64,000 nt of DNA, from NCBI GenBank assembly GCA_024233215.1, contig JACKPW010000004.1, forward strand, positions 248,001 through 312,000, read 5' to 3'. Below are positions 26,696 to 34,571 of the stretch, one piece after another (position 1 is the stretch's first letter; every line of letters starts with the position of its first letter). Under the pieces are notes generated by a model. That model did no database searches. It was given only the letters and a program-made list of their open reading frames with translations, and was not told the origin of the DNA. This DNA is from Verrucomicrobiales bacterium. Its GTDB lineage: Bacteria; Verrucomicrobiota; Verrucomicrobiia; Limisphaerales; J093. Made by a program: the position numbers and the translations under genes.

Positions 26696-29305
26696 CTACT
26701 CGGCCGGGCGGATGTCCACGAGCCCCAGATCGATGTATTGGCCGCCGGAGGTCTGACGGCAATGCACGGCGACGAGGTGTTTCCCCGGGACCAGCAGTTC
26801 CCGCCCGCGCGGGTTGAGAGCCTCCACTTCATAGCCGGTGGTAAAGCCGCGCAGGCGCGCGACCCGTTCGCCATCCACGAAGACTTCAGCGTCCTCGTCG
26901 TGGTGAATCCAGAGGGCCGGTGCCACCACGTCGCCCGCGGGAACCTCGATCTCCCGTCGCAACCAGATGTCCGCGGTGTCCCAGACGGTGTGCACCGCTG
27001 CGCTCGGTGTGCCCGCGGTTCCAAAGCCGGATCGCCCTTCGCGCCACGAGGAATCATCAAAGGAAACCCCGTTCCAGCCGGCCTCAGGGCGGCTGGTGGT
27101 GTAGTGCCAGAGCGAGGGCTGCTCGTCGGCGGCCGGAACCAGGATCACCACCTTCGGCGGCTTCGGGGCGGGGGCGTATCCCGTGGCACGGGTCACGTCG
27201 TGGCTCGCGTACTTCTGCCATACCGCCTGGTTGTAAAGCATCTGCAGGAACACCCCCCCCACGACCGGCCGGGCGGTGAAGCCACGTTTCTTCGCATTCT
27301 GCGTCCAATACCAATCGGTCATCGGCGACCGGTCGGGCGTCTCGTTCAGGAACTTCCAGACCGGAGCCACCAACGCCTCGAAATCCGCCCGGTCCTGCGT
27401 CAGCGTCGCCGTCCAGAGCACCCAGTCGAGCTTGGTGTATTGCGACCGGTTGTCGAGCGGGAGGCCATAGGTGTTTTGGATGCGCCGGTAGTAGTCCATC
27501 TCCTGGCGCAGCGCGGCTTGCGGCCACAGACCGAGCCCGAGGATCCGGTCCCAAACGATGTTGTACTTCTGGCTCCAGGTACCGGGCTTGTCGAACGCCA
27601 GCCGGTAATGGTCACCGTCGTTTGCCTCCTCGAGCCAGCGGGCGACGAAGGCCTTGGCCAGGGCGGCGTATTCGCGGGCCGTGTCGGTGTCGCCGCGCAT
27701 TTCACAAAGCCTGGCATAACAGGCGACGCCACAGATGGCCTTCGCACTCAGGTTGACATTGTGCGCCAGGTGCCCGGCGAAGTCGTCGGTGCAAAGCTGG
27801 TTCTCGGGGTCGAATCCCTTTGCCTTGAGATACTCCGCCCACTGGGTGAGCTGCGGCCAATAGAGTCCGGCGAAATCGGCGTTCCCCTCCATCTCCGCCA
27901 CCGCCGCCATGAGGATGAGCAGGTTGCCGCTTTCCTCAACCGGCATCTGGTTCTCCTCGCTGCGTTCCCCGCCCCCGTAGCGCTGTCCGTTCGCCTGCGG
28001 ATACGTGCCCAGATCGTGCGGGGCAAACGGGAACTTCCAACGATCGCTCGCCGCGTAGTTCATGAACGGCACGATGAACGACTTCGCCACGGAGGGGCCG
28101 AACAGCAGGAACTGCGGCGCCATGGGATAGAACACATCCGACGTGCCAATGCATCCGTTCGAGTGGTTCTCCTTCGAGAAGGAAAGCGGCTGCCCGTTCG
28201 CGTCCGCCACGAACTTGCTCGCAGCGAAGCACTGGCGGTAGGCCAGCGTGGCAATCTCGGCGTATGGCTCCCCGCCCGCATTGCGCAGGTCGAACACCAA
28301 CCCGGCGTCGAAGGACTCACAACGGCGCCGAAGCGACTCATAATCCCGTGCGGCAGCCTGGATCAAGTCGGTGGCTTCCCAACCGTTGCGCCGCCAGTAG
28401 GGACGCAGGTTCTGCTTCAGATACTGGATCGAGTAGAGATCGTCGTAGGCGAGCATGAGCCAGCGGGTGACCGGTTTCGTCCCCGCGATGAATGGCTCCA
28501 GGGCCACCGCCAACTGCAGATCACCGCCGGCCACCGGATTCTCGAGGGTCACCGACTTCTCGCGACCGAAGTAAAACGGGCGGGCCATCCCGTCCGGCAG
28601 CACCTGCCAGGAAATCCGGGAGTTGTTCGCTGCCGCCAGGTAGAACCAGCCCCAATCGATCCGGATGTCGTCCCCGCGCTTGGCCAGCACCGCCTGGTCC
28701 TCCGAACCGGCCTTCAGGACGTTGATGTCGCCCCACCGTTCCATGCTGGCAACAACCTTCTGCGACGCCTCGTTGACCGCAATTTCGCCGCTGGCACTCA
28801 GGTGCAGCCCCACTTGGTGTTGCTCGCCATCCGCGCTCCAACACTCGTAGGTGAGATACGTCACCGGCCGGGACAGCAGGTCGATGTCCCCCGGCAACGC
28901 GGGGGTCATGAACGTCAAGGTCAGGGCCACGCCGGCTCCCTCAAACGAGTAGATCGTGCGCGTCGGCAACAACCGCATCCCCGTCTGGGCGAGCGCCGGC
29001 AGACCGGCGGGCTCGGCCCCCATCAGGCGGTAGGCCTTGCGATCAATCACCGCGATGCTCGTGAGCCGGTGCGGTTTGCCGGTCCAGTGCGTCGTGTCCA
29101 CATCCGTCAGCTTGTCCCCCTGCGACCAGATGCTGAAATACGGGTCGTGGGTGACCAGCGCCACGGCGGGAGGACGCAGGCTGGGGGAGGCGGCGGTGGC
29201 AGCAGTCGTGACAGTGGAAACGGCGGCAAAACCGGCAGTCAGTCCGGCCAATGCCAGGGCCGGAAAACGCCCGACCACCCGATGGCGATGTTCGTTGAGC
29301 GACAT
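26696..29305 (-). CDS. GtaA-type glutaminase family protein (DUF5127/DUF4965/DUF1793)
   Basis: Exported 869-residue protein; the ATG at 29305 starts a signal peptide (RFPALALAGLTAGFAAVSTV). An N-terminal DUF5127-like domain follows (PAVALVTHDPYFSIWSQGDK, THWTGKPHRLTSI), then DUF4965 (LAYDDLYSIQYLKQNLRPYW; SKENHSNGCIGTSDVFYPMA) and the alpha-barrel DUF1793 (SGNLLILMAAVAEMEG; WDRILGLGLWP; DWYWTQN). In fungi such proteins are called glutaminase A, but the bacterial substrates are unproven; glycoside-hydrolase-like activity is equally plausible. The last ~145 residues (GWNGVSFDDSSWREGRSGFG ... WLRREIEVP ... LWIHHDEDAEVFVDGE) are a separate galactose-binding-like domain appended at the C-terminus. 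It converges on the ABC operon. Confidence 0.85.
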   Translation of the reverse strand: MSLNEHRHRVVGRFPALALAGLTAGFAAVSTVTTAATAASPSLRPPAVALVTHDPYFSIWSQGDKLTDVDTTHWTGKPHRLTSIAVIDRKAYRLMGAEPAGLPALAQTGMRLLPTRTIYSFEGAGVALTLTFMTPALPGDIDLLSRPVTYLTYECWSADGEQHQVGLHLSASGEIAVNEASQKVVASMERWGDINVLKAGSEDQAVLAKRGDDIRIDWGWFYLAAANNSRISWQVLPDGMARPFYFGREKSVTLENPVAGGDLQLAVALEPFIAGTKPVTRWLMLAYDDLYSIQYLKQNLRPYWRRNGWEATDLIQAAARDYESLRRRCESFDAGLVFDLRNAGGEPYAEIATLAYRQCFAASKFVADANGQPLSFSKENHSNGCIGTSDVFYPMAPQFLLFGPSVAKSFIVPFMNYAASDRWKFPFAPHDLGTYPQANGQRYGGGERSEENQMPVEESGNLLILMAAVAEMEGNADFAGLYWPQLTQWAEYLKAKGFDPENQLCTDDFAGHLAHNVNLSAKAICGVACYARLCEMRGDTDTAREYAALAKAFVARWLEEANDGDHYRLAFDKPGTWSQKYNIVWDRILGLGLWPQAALRQEMDYYRRIQNTYGLPLDNRSQYTKLDWVLWTATLTQDRADFEALVAPVWKFLNETPDRSPMTDWYWTQNAKKRGFTARPVVGGVFLQMLYNQAVWQKYASHDVTRATGYAPAPKPPKVVILVPAADEQPSLWHYTTSRPEAGWNGVSFDDSSWREGRSGFGTAGTPSAAVHTVWDTADIWLRREIEVPAGDVVAPALWIHHDEDAEVFVDGERVARLRGFTTGYEVEALNPRGRELLVPGKHLVAVHCRQTSGGQYIDLGLVDIRPAE

Positions 29306-29422
29306 GATGGGAACGTGGTACCAAAACCGCCGCTCGAAAGAAAGCAGAAGCGCCATGGGGACACGCCTTGGGGACGACTGAGGCCCTCCGCTCAGCCGGA
29401 TCCATGCCGTGACGGATGCTCG

Positions 29423-29451
29423 CTGTAACACACTTGTCACATGAGCGTCAC
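29423..29451 (+). promoter_or_regulatory. Triple Pho-box-like direct repeat
   Basis: Three heptamers, CTGTAAC (29423), TTGTCAC (29434) and GCGTCAC (29445), each exactly 11 bases apart with 4-base spacers. That is the geometry of PhoB binding (TGTCA-type heptamers with 4-5-base spacing). The site ends 17 bases before the start of the PhoB-like gene, suggesting autoregulation. It also lies in the divergent region of GtaA. Confidence 0.6.
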
Positions 29452-29468
29452 CGGATCATCATCCGCGC

Positions 29469-30170
29469 ATGTCATCAGAGCTTCGCGTGAAACAGAAGAT
29501 TCTGGTGGTGGATGACGAACCGGATGCCGTCGAGCTCATTGCCTTCAATCTCAAGGCGGCCGGGTTCGAGGTCATTTCCGCGATGGACGGTGAGTCCGCC
29601 CTGCGGCGTGCCCGGCAGGAATCCCCCGACGCCATCGTCCTGGACCTGATGCTACCGGAGGTTGATGGGCTGGAGGTCTGCAAAATGCTGCGCCGCAACT
29701 CCACCACCGCCTCCGTCCCCATCATCATGCTCACCGCAAAGGCGGAGGAAGTGGATCGCATCATCGGTCTGGAACTGGGCGCCGACGACTATGTCACCAA
29801 ACCGTTCAGCCCCCGGGAACTCGTGCTCCGGGTGAAGAACCTCCTGAAACGCCAGGGGGCTCCCGAGGGCGACGCCGACCGCATGGAGTTCGGCGAACTG
29901 CTCATCGACGTGCCGCGCCATCTGGTCACGGTGAAGGACCGTTCGGTGGACCTGACCGCGACGGAGTTCAAGCTGCTTACGGTGCTTGCCCAGCGTCGGG
30001 GACGGGTGCAGTCCCGCGAACGCCTGCTACGGGACGTCTGGAACTACGACAGCCTGATCGACACCCGCACCGTGGACACCCATCTGCGCCGCCTGCGGGA
30101 GAAACTCGGCCCGGCAGCGCGGATGCTGGACACCGTAAGGGGCGTGGGCTACCGGTTCCGGGACAGCTGA
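29469..30170 (+). CDS. phoB: PhoB/OmpR-type response regulator
   Basis: 233-residue DNA-binding regulator. Receiver domain: ILVVDDEPDAVELI, phospho-acceptor Asp59 in VLDLMLPEVDG, Thr in IIMLTAKAEE and Lys in YVTKPFSPREL. The C-terminal winged helix has VDLTATEFKLLTVLAQRRGR and the recognition segment LIDTRTVDTHLRRLREKLG, ending VRGVGYRFRDS. This is the usual PhoB layout and length. The triple Pho-box-like repeat sits just upstream and a PhoR-like kinase follows 41 bases downstream, so phosphate-starvation control is the best reading. No pst or phoU gene adjoins the pair here. A glycerophosphodiesterase lies 29 kb away but has no Pho box in view. Confidence 0.85.
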   Translation: MSSELRVKQKILVVDDEPDAVELIAFNLKAAGFEVISAMDGESALRRARQESPDAIVLDLMLPEVDGLEVCKMLRRNSTTASVPIIMLTAKAEEVDRIIGLELGADDYVTKPFSPRELVLRVKNLLKRQGAPEGDADRMEFGELLIDVPRHLVTVKDRSVDLTATEFKLLTVLAQRRGRVQSRERLLRDVWNYDSLIDTRTVDTHLRRLREKLGPAARMLDTVRGVGYRFRDS

Positions 30171-30211
30171 CTGCTGCGGCCCCGCCACTCGAAGTCGCCT
30201 GCGTCTCCGCC

Positions 30212-31471
30212 ATGTGGCCCACCATTGCCATCGTTGCCATTGGGATCGCCGCCGTCCTCGGCGGGCTCTGGTGGCGCTCCCGACGCGGCCGGCTTGAGTC
30301 GGAAGCCCGGGCCGGACGCCGAATCCGGGAACTCGAGGATGAAATCGGCAGCCTGAAGGACAACACGGGCCGCCGACTGCACCGGCATCAGGTGTTTCTG
30401 GAGAGCATGAGCGACGGTGTCATGCTGGTGGATGCCGAAGGCCGTATCGAACTGGTGAACGCCGCCTTCACGCGCATGTTCGCCCTGCCGCCCGAAGTCA
30501 TAGGACGGCAGGCGGAGGACACCCTGAGGCTGCCCGAGTTCATCCGCCTGCTCCGCCGGGCCCATGAGGGCGGCGGAGTGCTCGACGCCGAGATCGAACT
30601 GCCGGGGGTCGATCACCGGCTCGTCCAGGTGAGCGTCACCGCAATGCGCGAAACCAAAGGGAGAACCAGCGGCCTGGTGGTGCTCGTGCATGACCTGACC
30701 CGGCTCAAGCAACTGGAGAATACGCGACGCGACTTCGTCGCCAATGTCAGCCACGAACTGCGCACGCCCCTCTCCCTGATCAAGGGCTTCGTCGAAACCC
30801 TCCTCCTCGGAGGCCCCCATGATGCCGAAACCGTGGAGCGCTTCCTGAAGACCATTCAAAAACACGCCGACCGCCTGGCCTTTCTCATCGAGGATCTCCT
30901 GACGATCTCCAAACTCGAATCGGGCGCGCTGGCGATGCACCTCGAACCGCTGCCCCTACGCCCCCTGGTGGATCATGTCCTGGAGGACCTGCAGGGGCGG
31001 CAACGCTCCCGCACCGTCCGGCTCGAAAACGGGATTGCCGCCGGGCTGGAGGTGCGCGGCGATGCCGACCGGCTCCAGCAGGTCTTCTCGAACCTCATCG
31101 ACAACGCGATCAAGTACGGTCGCAAGGACGGCCGCGTGGAAATTGGAGCCCGGCGCATCAACGGCAAGTGGATCGAAGTCTGGATCCGCGACGACGGCCC
31201 CGGGATCCCGCCCGAGGCGCTGAACCGGATCTACGAGCGATTCTACCGCGTCGACAAGGCACGCTCCCGCGAACAGGGCGGCACCGGCCTGGGTCTCGCC
31301 ATCGTCAAGCACATCGTGCAGTCCCACGGCGGGGAGGTCTGCACCGAGAGCGAGATCGGCCGGGGCACCGTGTTCCGGCTCACCCTGCCGGCGGCCCCCA
31401 TCCCCACCGGTGACCCGGCCTCCGCGATTCCGACAAAGCCGGCGTCCCCCCCCGAGCCCCCCGTCAACTGA
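30212..31471 (+). CDS. phoR: PhoR-like sensor histidine kinase
   Basis: 419 residues with one N-terminal transmembrane segment (WPTIAIVAIGIAAVLGGLWW) and no periplasmic domain, as in PhoR. A PAS domain spans about 58-165 (GVMLVDAEGRIELVNAAFTR). The dimerisation box reads FVANVSHELRTPLSLIKGFV with His181, followed by an ATPase domain: N box (SNLIDNAIKYG), G1 (RDDGPGIPPEALNRIYERFY) and G2 (GGTGLGLAIVKHIV). It lies downstream of, and in the same direction as, the PhoB-like gene. The C-terminal ~30 residues are Pro-rich and disordered. Assignment as PhoR rather than another OmpR-partner kinase rests on the domain layout and the upstream Pho-box-like site. Confidence 0.85.
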   Translation: MWPTIAIVAIGIAAVLGGLWWRSRRGRLESEARAGRRIRELEDEIGSLKDNTGRRLHRHQVFLESMSDGVMLVDAEGRIELVNAAFTRMFALPPEVIGRQAEDTLRLPEFIRLLRRAHEGGGVLDAEIELPGVDHRLVQVSVTAMRETKGRTSGLVVLVHDLTRLKQLENTRRDFVANVSHELRTPLSLIKGFVETLLLGGPHDAETVERFLKTIQKHADRLAFLIEDLLTISKLESGALAMHLEPLPLRPLVDHVLEDLQGRQRSRTVRLENGIAAGLEVRGDADRLQQVFSNLIDNAIKYGRKDGRVEIGARRINGKWIEVWIRDDGPGIPPEALNRIYERFYRVDKARSREQGGTGLGLAIVKHIVQSHGGEVCTESEIGRGTVFRLTLPAAPIPTGDPASAIPTKPASPPEPPVN

Positions 31472-31631
31472 CGGACCCATTCCTCCCAGCAGTTCTCCAC
31501 TCCCAATTCCTCCGCTTCCACCTTGTTCCAGACCGGCCCGGGGCGTAAGCTGCCCGGCGTGTTCTCCGTGATGCCGCGCTTGCGGGTGTGGCTCACGGAA
31601 CCGTTTCCGTCAGCGATTCGGAAGAAAGAGA

Positions 31632-32996
31632 ATGAAAGAAATGCGCAAATCCCCCTCCCCCCTCAGCCGTCGCCGCTTCCTCGGCACGGCCTCCGCCGCC
31701 GCGGCCGCCATCTCGGTCGTGCCCGGACACATCCTGGGCCTGAATGGCGCCACCCCTCCCAGCGGCAAACTGAACATCGTCGGCATCGGCGCCGGCGGAC
31801 GTGCCCGGGGAGATCTCGATGAGGTCGCCGGCGAGAACATCATCGCCCTCTGCGACGTCGACTGGCGCCAGGCCGCCGGAGCCTTCCGCAACTGGCCGCA
31901 GGCGAAGAAATACAAGGACTTTCGCGTCATGCTCGACGAGGTGAAGGACATCGATGGCGTCATCGTGGCCACGCCGGACCACATGCACGCGCCCGCCTCC
32001 ATGCGCGCCCTCAAGATGGGCAAGGCCGTCTATTGTGAGAAGCCGCTGACCCACTCGGTTTACGAGGCCCGCCAGGTCGCCCTCACCGCGCGCGACGCCA
32101 AGGTCGCCACGCAAATGGGCAACCAGGGACAAGCCTCCCGGGACACCCGCCGGCTCAGTGAAATCGTCCAGGCCGGCGCCATCGGCAAGGTCCGCGAGGC
32201 TCATATCTGGACCGACCGCCCCTCCCGCGGGCTCTTCGAGGTTTACTGGCCGCAGGGCATCGACCGCCCGACGGACACCCCGCCCGTGCCGGATCAGCTC
32301 GACTGGGATCTCTGGCTCGGCCCGGCTCCTGAACGTCCCTACAATCCCGCCTACCTGCCGTTCAAATGGCGCGGCTGGTGGGACTTCGGCACCGGCGCCC
32401 TGGGCGACATCGGCTGCCATGCCTTCGACCCGGTCTTCCGCGCGCTCAAGCTGGGTCACCCGCTCACGATTGAAGCGGCCTCCTCCCGGGTGAACGAGGA
32501 GACCTACCCCTCGGCGTCGATGGTCACCTATCATTTCCCGACCCGGGGCGATCTACCGGAATGCAAGCTCACGTGGTACGACGGTGGCCTGCGCCCGCCG
32601 CGCCCCGTTGACCTCCCCGACGGTGACATGATGGGGGACAACGGCCGGCTGCTCGTCGGCGACGAGGGTTACATCCTTGGCACGACCATCTACCCTGAGA
32701 AGCGTCGGAAGGAAGTGGGAGAAATCCCCAAGAGCATTCCCGATTCCCCCGGACACCACCAGGAGTGGCTGAACGCGATCAAGGGCCGGGGACCGGAACC
32801 GGGCTCGAACTTCCCGAACTGGGCAGGCCAGCTCGCCGAGGTGGTGTTGCTGGGCAACGTGGCCCTGCGCGTTCACCTGCGCGAACTCCTCACCCGACGC
32901 AAGCTGCGCTGGGATCCGCAGACCCTCCGCTTCAGCAACTTCTCCGAGGCGGACGAATACCTGCACACGAAATACCGCGAAGGCTGGACCCTCTGA
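31632..32996 (+). CDS. Gfo/Idh/MocA family oxidoreductase, Tat-exported
   Basis: 454-residue NAD(P)-dependent sugar or polyol dehydrogenase family. The N-terminus has a twin-arginine signal (LSRRRFLGTASAAAAAISVV), so it should be folded in the cytoplasm and exported to the periplasm. The Rossmann domain starts IVGIGAGGRARGDL; the EKP motif that holds the cofactor is at residues 136-138 (YCEKPLTHS), and VATPDHMHAP is the usual strand before it. The C-terminal alpha/beta domain includes WWDFGTGALGDIGCHAFD with the catalytic-region Asp/His. Exported Gfo/Idh/MocA proteins are abundant in planctomycetes and verrucomicrobia. Substrate not known. A hairpin follows the stop immediately. Confidence 0.92.
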   Translation: MKEMRKSPSPLSRRRFLGTASAAAAAISVVPGHILGLNGATPPSGKLNIVGIGAGGRARGDLDEVAGENIIALCDVDWRQAAGAFRNWPQAKKYKDFRVMLDEVKDIDGVIVATPDHMHAPASMRALKMGKAVYCEKPLTHSVYEARQVALTARDAKVATQMGNQGQASRDTRRLSEIVQAGAIGKVREAHIWTDRPSRGLFEVYWPQGIDRPTDTPPVPDQLDWDLWLGPAPERPYNPAYLPFKWRGWWDFGTGALGDIGCHAFDPVFRALKLGHPLTIEAASSRVNEETYPSASMVTYHFPTRGDLPECKLTWYDGGLRPPRPVDLPDGDMMGDNGRLLVGDEGYILGTTIYPEKRRKEVGEIPKSIPDSPGHHQEWLNAIKGRGPEPGSNFPNWAGQLAEVVLLGNVALRVHLRELLTRRKLRWDPQTLRFSNFSEADEYLHTKYREGWTL

Positions 32997-32997
32997 T

Positions 32998-33013
32998 CGG
33001 CGGCCTCCCGCCG
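32998..33013 (+). terminator. Short hairpin directly after the Gfo/Idh/MocA stop
   Basis: CGGCGG / CCGCCG stem with a CCTC loop beginning 2 bases after the stop codon. No T-run follows, so it is at best a weak terminator. Confidence 0.3.
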
Positions 33014-33193
33014 AAATGGCGGGGACCCGGCAGGCCACTCGAGCAGGCCCAAGACGCACACCCGGCGGGGCGGACGAACGTCCTCCCCGCCGTTCCGCTT
33101 TCTGGTCCATCCCGCCCGATCGCCCGATCTGCCCCTCGAAAACCAGTTGCAGTCCAGGCCCCCTAGGCGCTACGGTTCCCCTCCCGAACGGTA

Positions 33194-33270
33194 GTGCGGG
33201 TAGCTCAATTGGATAGAGCGTCGGCCTCCGGAGCCGAAGGTTGTGGGTTCGACCCCCGCCCCGCATACCA
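33194..33270 (+). tRNA. trnR(ccg): tRNA-Arg (anticodon CCG)
   Basis: Reads all four arms. The acceptor is GTGCGGG paired with CCCGCAT (G-T wobble at the first pair). The D-arm is GCTC..GAGC. The anticodon stem TCGGC/GCCGA carries loop CTCCGGA, giving anticodon CCG. The T-arm GTGGG/CCCGC has a TTCGACC loop. The discriminator A and CCA are encoded (3' end at 33270). It decodes CGG. It converges on the isomerase gene, whose stop is 4 bases away. Confidence 0.95.
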
Positions 33271-33273
33271 TCA

Positions 33274-34083
33274 TCAGCAACACCCCTTCATATACGCCAG
33301 GCTCCGCGTGGCGATGGCGTCGGCACCCTCCTCGAAGTTGAACACCTCCACCGAGGCGTAACCGTCGTAGCCAACCTCCTTCAACGCGGCGAAGATCGGC
33401 ACGAAATCGACGTCACCGAAACCGGGCCCCTTGAGGTTGACGTCGTTGGCGTGGAAATAGCCGAAGTGCGGCCAGCTTTCCCGGATGATCTGCGGCACCG
33501 GCTTCGACTCCGACGACATGGCCTTCACGTCCAGGATGATCTTCATCGCCGGCGAATCGAATTGGCGGATGAACCGCACGGCTTCCTCGGCAGTGTTGAT
33601 GAAGTTGGTCTCCACCGGGGCCAGCGGCTCGAAGCAAATCGTCACCCCGCGTTCTTCGCCCTGTTTGACGGCGTCCCGGAACGCGTCGGTGGCCCAGGCC
33701 CAGCCCTGGTCCGGTGTCACCCCGCCCTCGAGATTCCGCTGCTTGGGCGACCCCACCACGATCGACTTGCCCCCCAGATCGCCGCAGAAATCCACGAGAT
33801 CGACGAAGTAGCGGCGGGTTCGCTCACGCACGGCCGGGTCGGGGCTGGTCATATGCATGCCCTCGGCCTTCACCAGCACCCAGTGGATGCCGGAGATCGC
33901 GATGCCGGCCCGCGCGGCGGCGTCCCGAATCTCCTGGCGTCGGGCGGCCGGGATGTCGTTGACATGTTGCGCGATGGTGAACGGCGCGATTTCGATGGCG
34001 TCGTAACCGGTCTTCGCAGCGTGCTGGATGGCGTCCTCGACCTTCCAGTCCTGGTAAATCTCGTTGCAGATGGCGAATTTCAT
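33274..34083 (-). CDS. Hydroxypyruvate-isomerase-like sugar phosphate isomerase/epimerase
   Basis: 269-residue TIM-barrel protein of the AP endonuclease 2 / xylose-isomerase-like superfamily, Hyi type. The ATG at 34083 gives MKFAICNEIYQDWKVEDAIQ; the longer open frame upstream is unsupported. Metal and substrate residues sit in YDAIEIAPFT, GIHWVLVKAEGMHMTS, SIVVGSPKQRNLEG, ICFEPLAPVETNFINT (Glu ligand), IILDVKAMSSES (Asp) and YDGYASVEVFNFEEG (final Glu). There is no signal peptide, so it is cytosolic. Such enzymes interconvert ketoses or inosose-type intermediates; with Gfo/Idh/MocA enzymes nearby a role in sugar or inositol catabolism fits but is not proven. Confidence 0.88.
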   Translation of the reverse strand: MKFAICNEIYQDWKVEDAIQHAAKTGYDAIEIAPFTIAQHVNDIPAARRQEIRDAAARAGIAISGIHWVLVKAEGMHMTSPDPAVRERTRRYFVDLVDFCGDLGGKSIVVGSPKQRNLEGGVTPDQGWAWATDAFRDAVKQGEERGVTICFEPLAPVETNFINTAEEAVRFIRQFDSPAMKIILDVKAMSSESKPVPQIIRESWPHFGYFHANDVNLKGPGFGDVDFVPIFAALKEVGYDGYASVEVFNFEEGADAIATRSLAYMKGCC

Positions 34084-34571
34084 GATGGTTTGCGTGTCCT
34101 GGCAACAGCCTGCCCGAAGCCGCCGGGTCGTCGCAAGCCAAGGAAACTTCAGCACTTCTAGAAAGCGCTGGAGGACTGGCACAGTCCCCACGCGTATGGA
34201 GTGCGGTGGCACGCACAGCACGACACCGCTTTGGAAAGACTGAAAGCGGCGGGGAAGGCGTGTGCCGCGGTGGCGTCCGGGCGTCCGAAACCGCCGTCGT
34301 CGCTTCGCTTTGCCGGCGCAGTCCAGAATCGAATGCGCCGGTGCCCGCTGGTTTCCCAAGGAGCAACTGCCGGCCTGGCAAGACCACAGGCACGCCCGTC
34401 AGCACTCCGCCGATCAGCCGGTCGACCCGGGCGTTGGATGTGTCCCCCCCGTAACGGCGAACGCGAACCGGCTTCTGGAATTGACAATTCCGACAGGGCG
34501 ACATATTGGATCACACATCACCAGTGGAGCGGGTCTAATCGACGGGCGGCCTGTCAAAGCGGCAAGGAAAC
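34084..34571. other. Intergenic region with hairpin repeat
   Basis: 488 bases between divergent genes. It contains a 7-bp perfect stem CCGCTTT / AAAGCGG at 34226-34249 within a GTGCGGTGGC... stretch that resembles a dispersed non-coding repeat; I saw no second copy in this window. The rest has no recognisable gene. Confidence 0.4.
34481..34509 (+). promoter_or_regulatory. Possible sigma-70 promoter of the LRR gene
   Basis: A perfect TTGACA (34481-34486) is followed after 17 bases by TATTGG (34504-34509), three of six matches to a -10. It is about 60 bases upstream of the LRR protein start and in a locally AT-richer stretch. Confidence 0.35.

Noticed and set aside
26738..29428. An 896-codon open frame on the plus strand
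   Set aside because: Antisense to the GtaA-type gene; the product is His/Arg-rich with no fold pattern.
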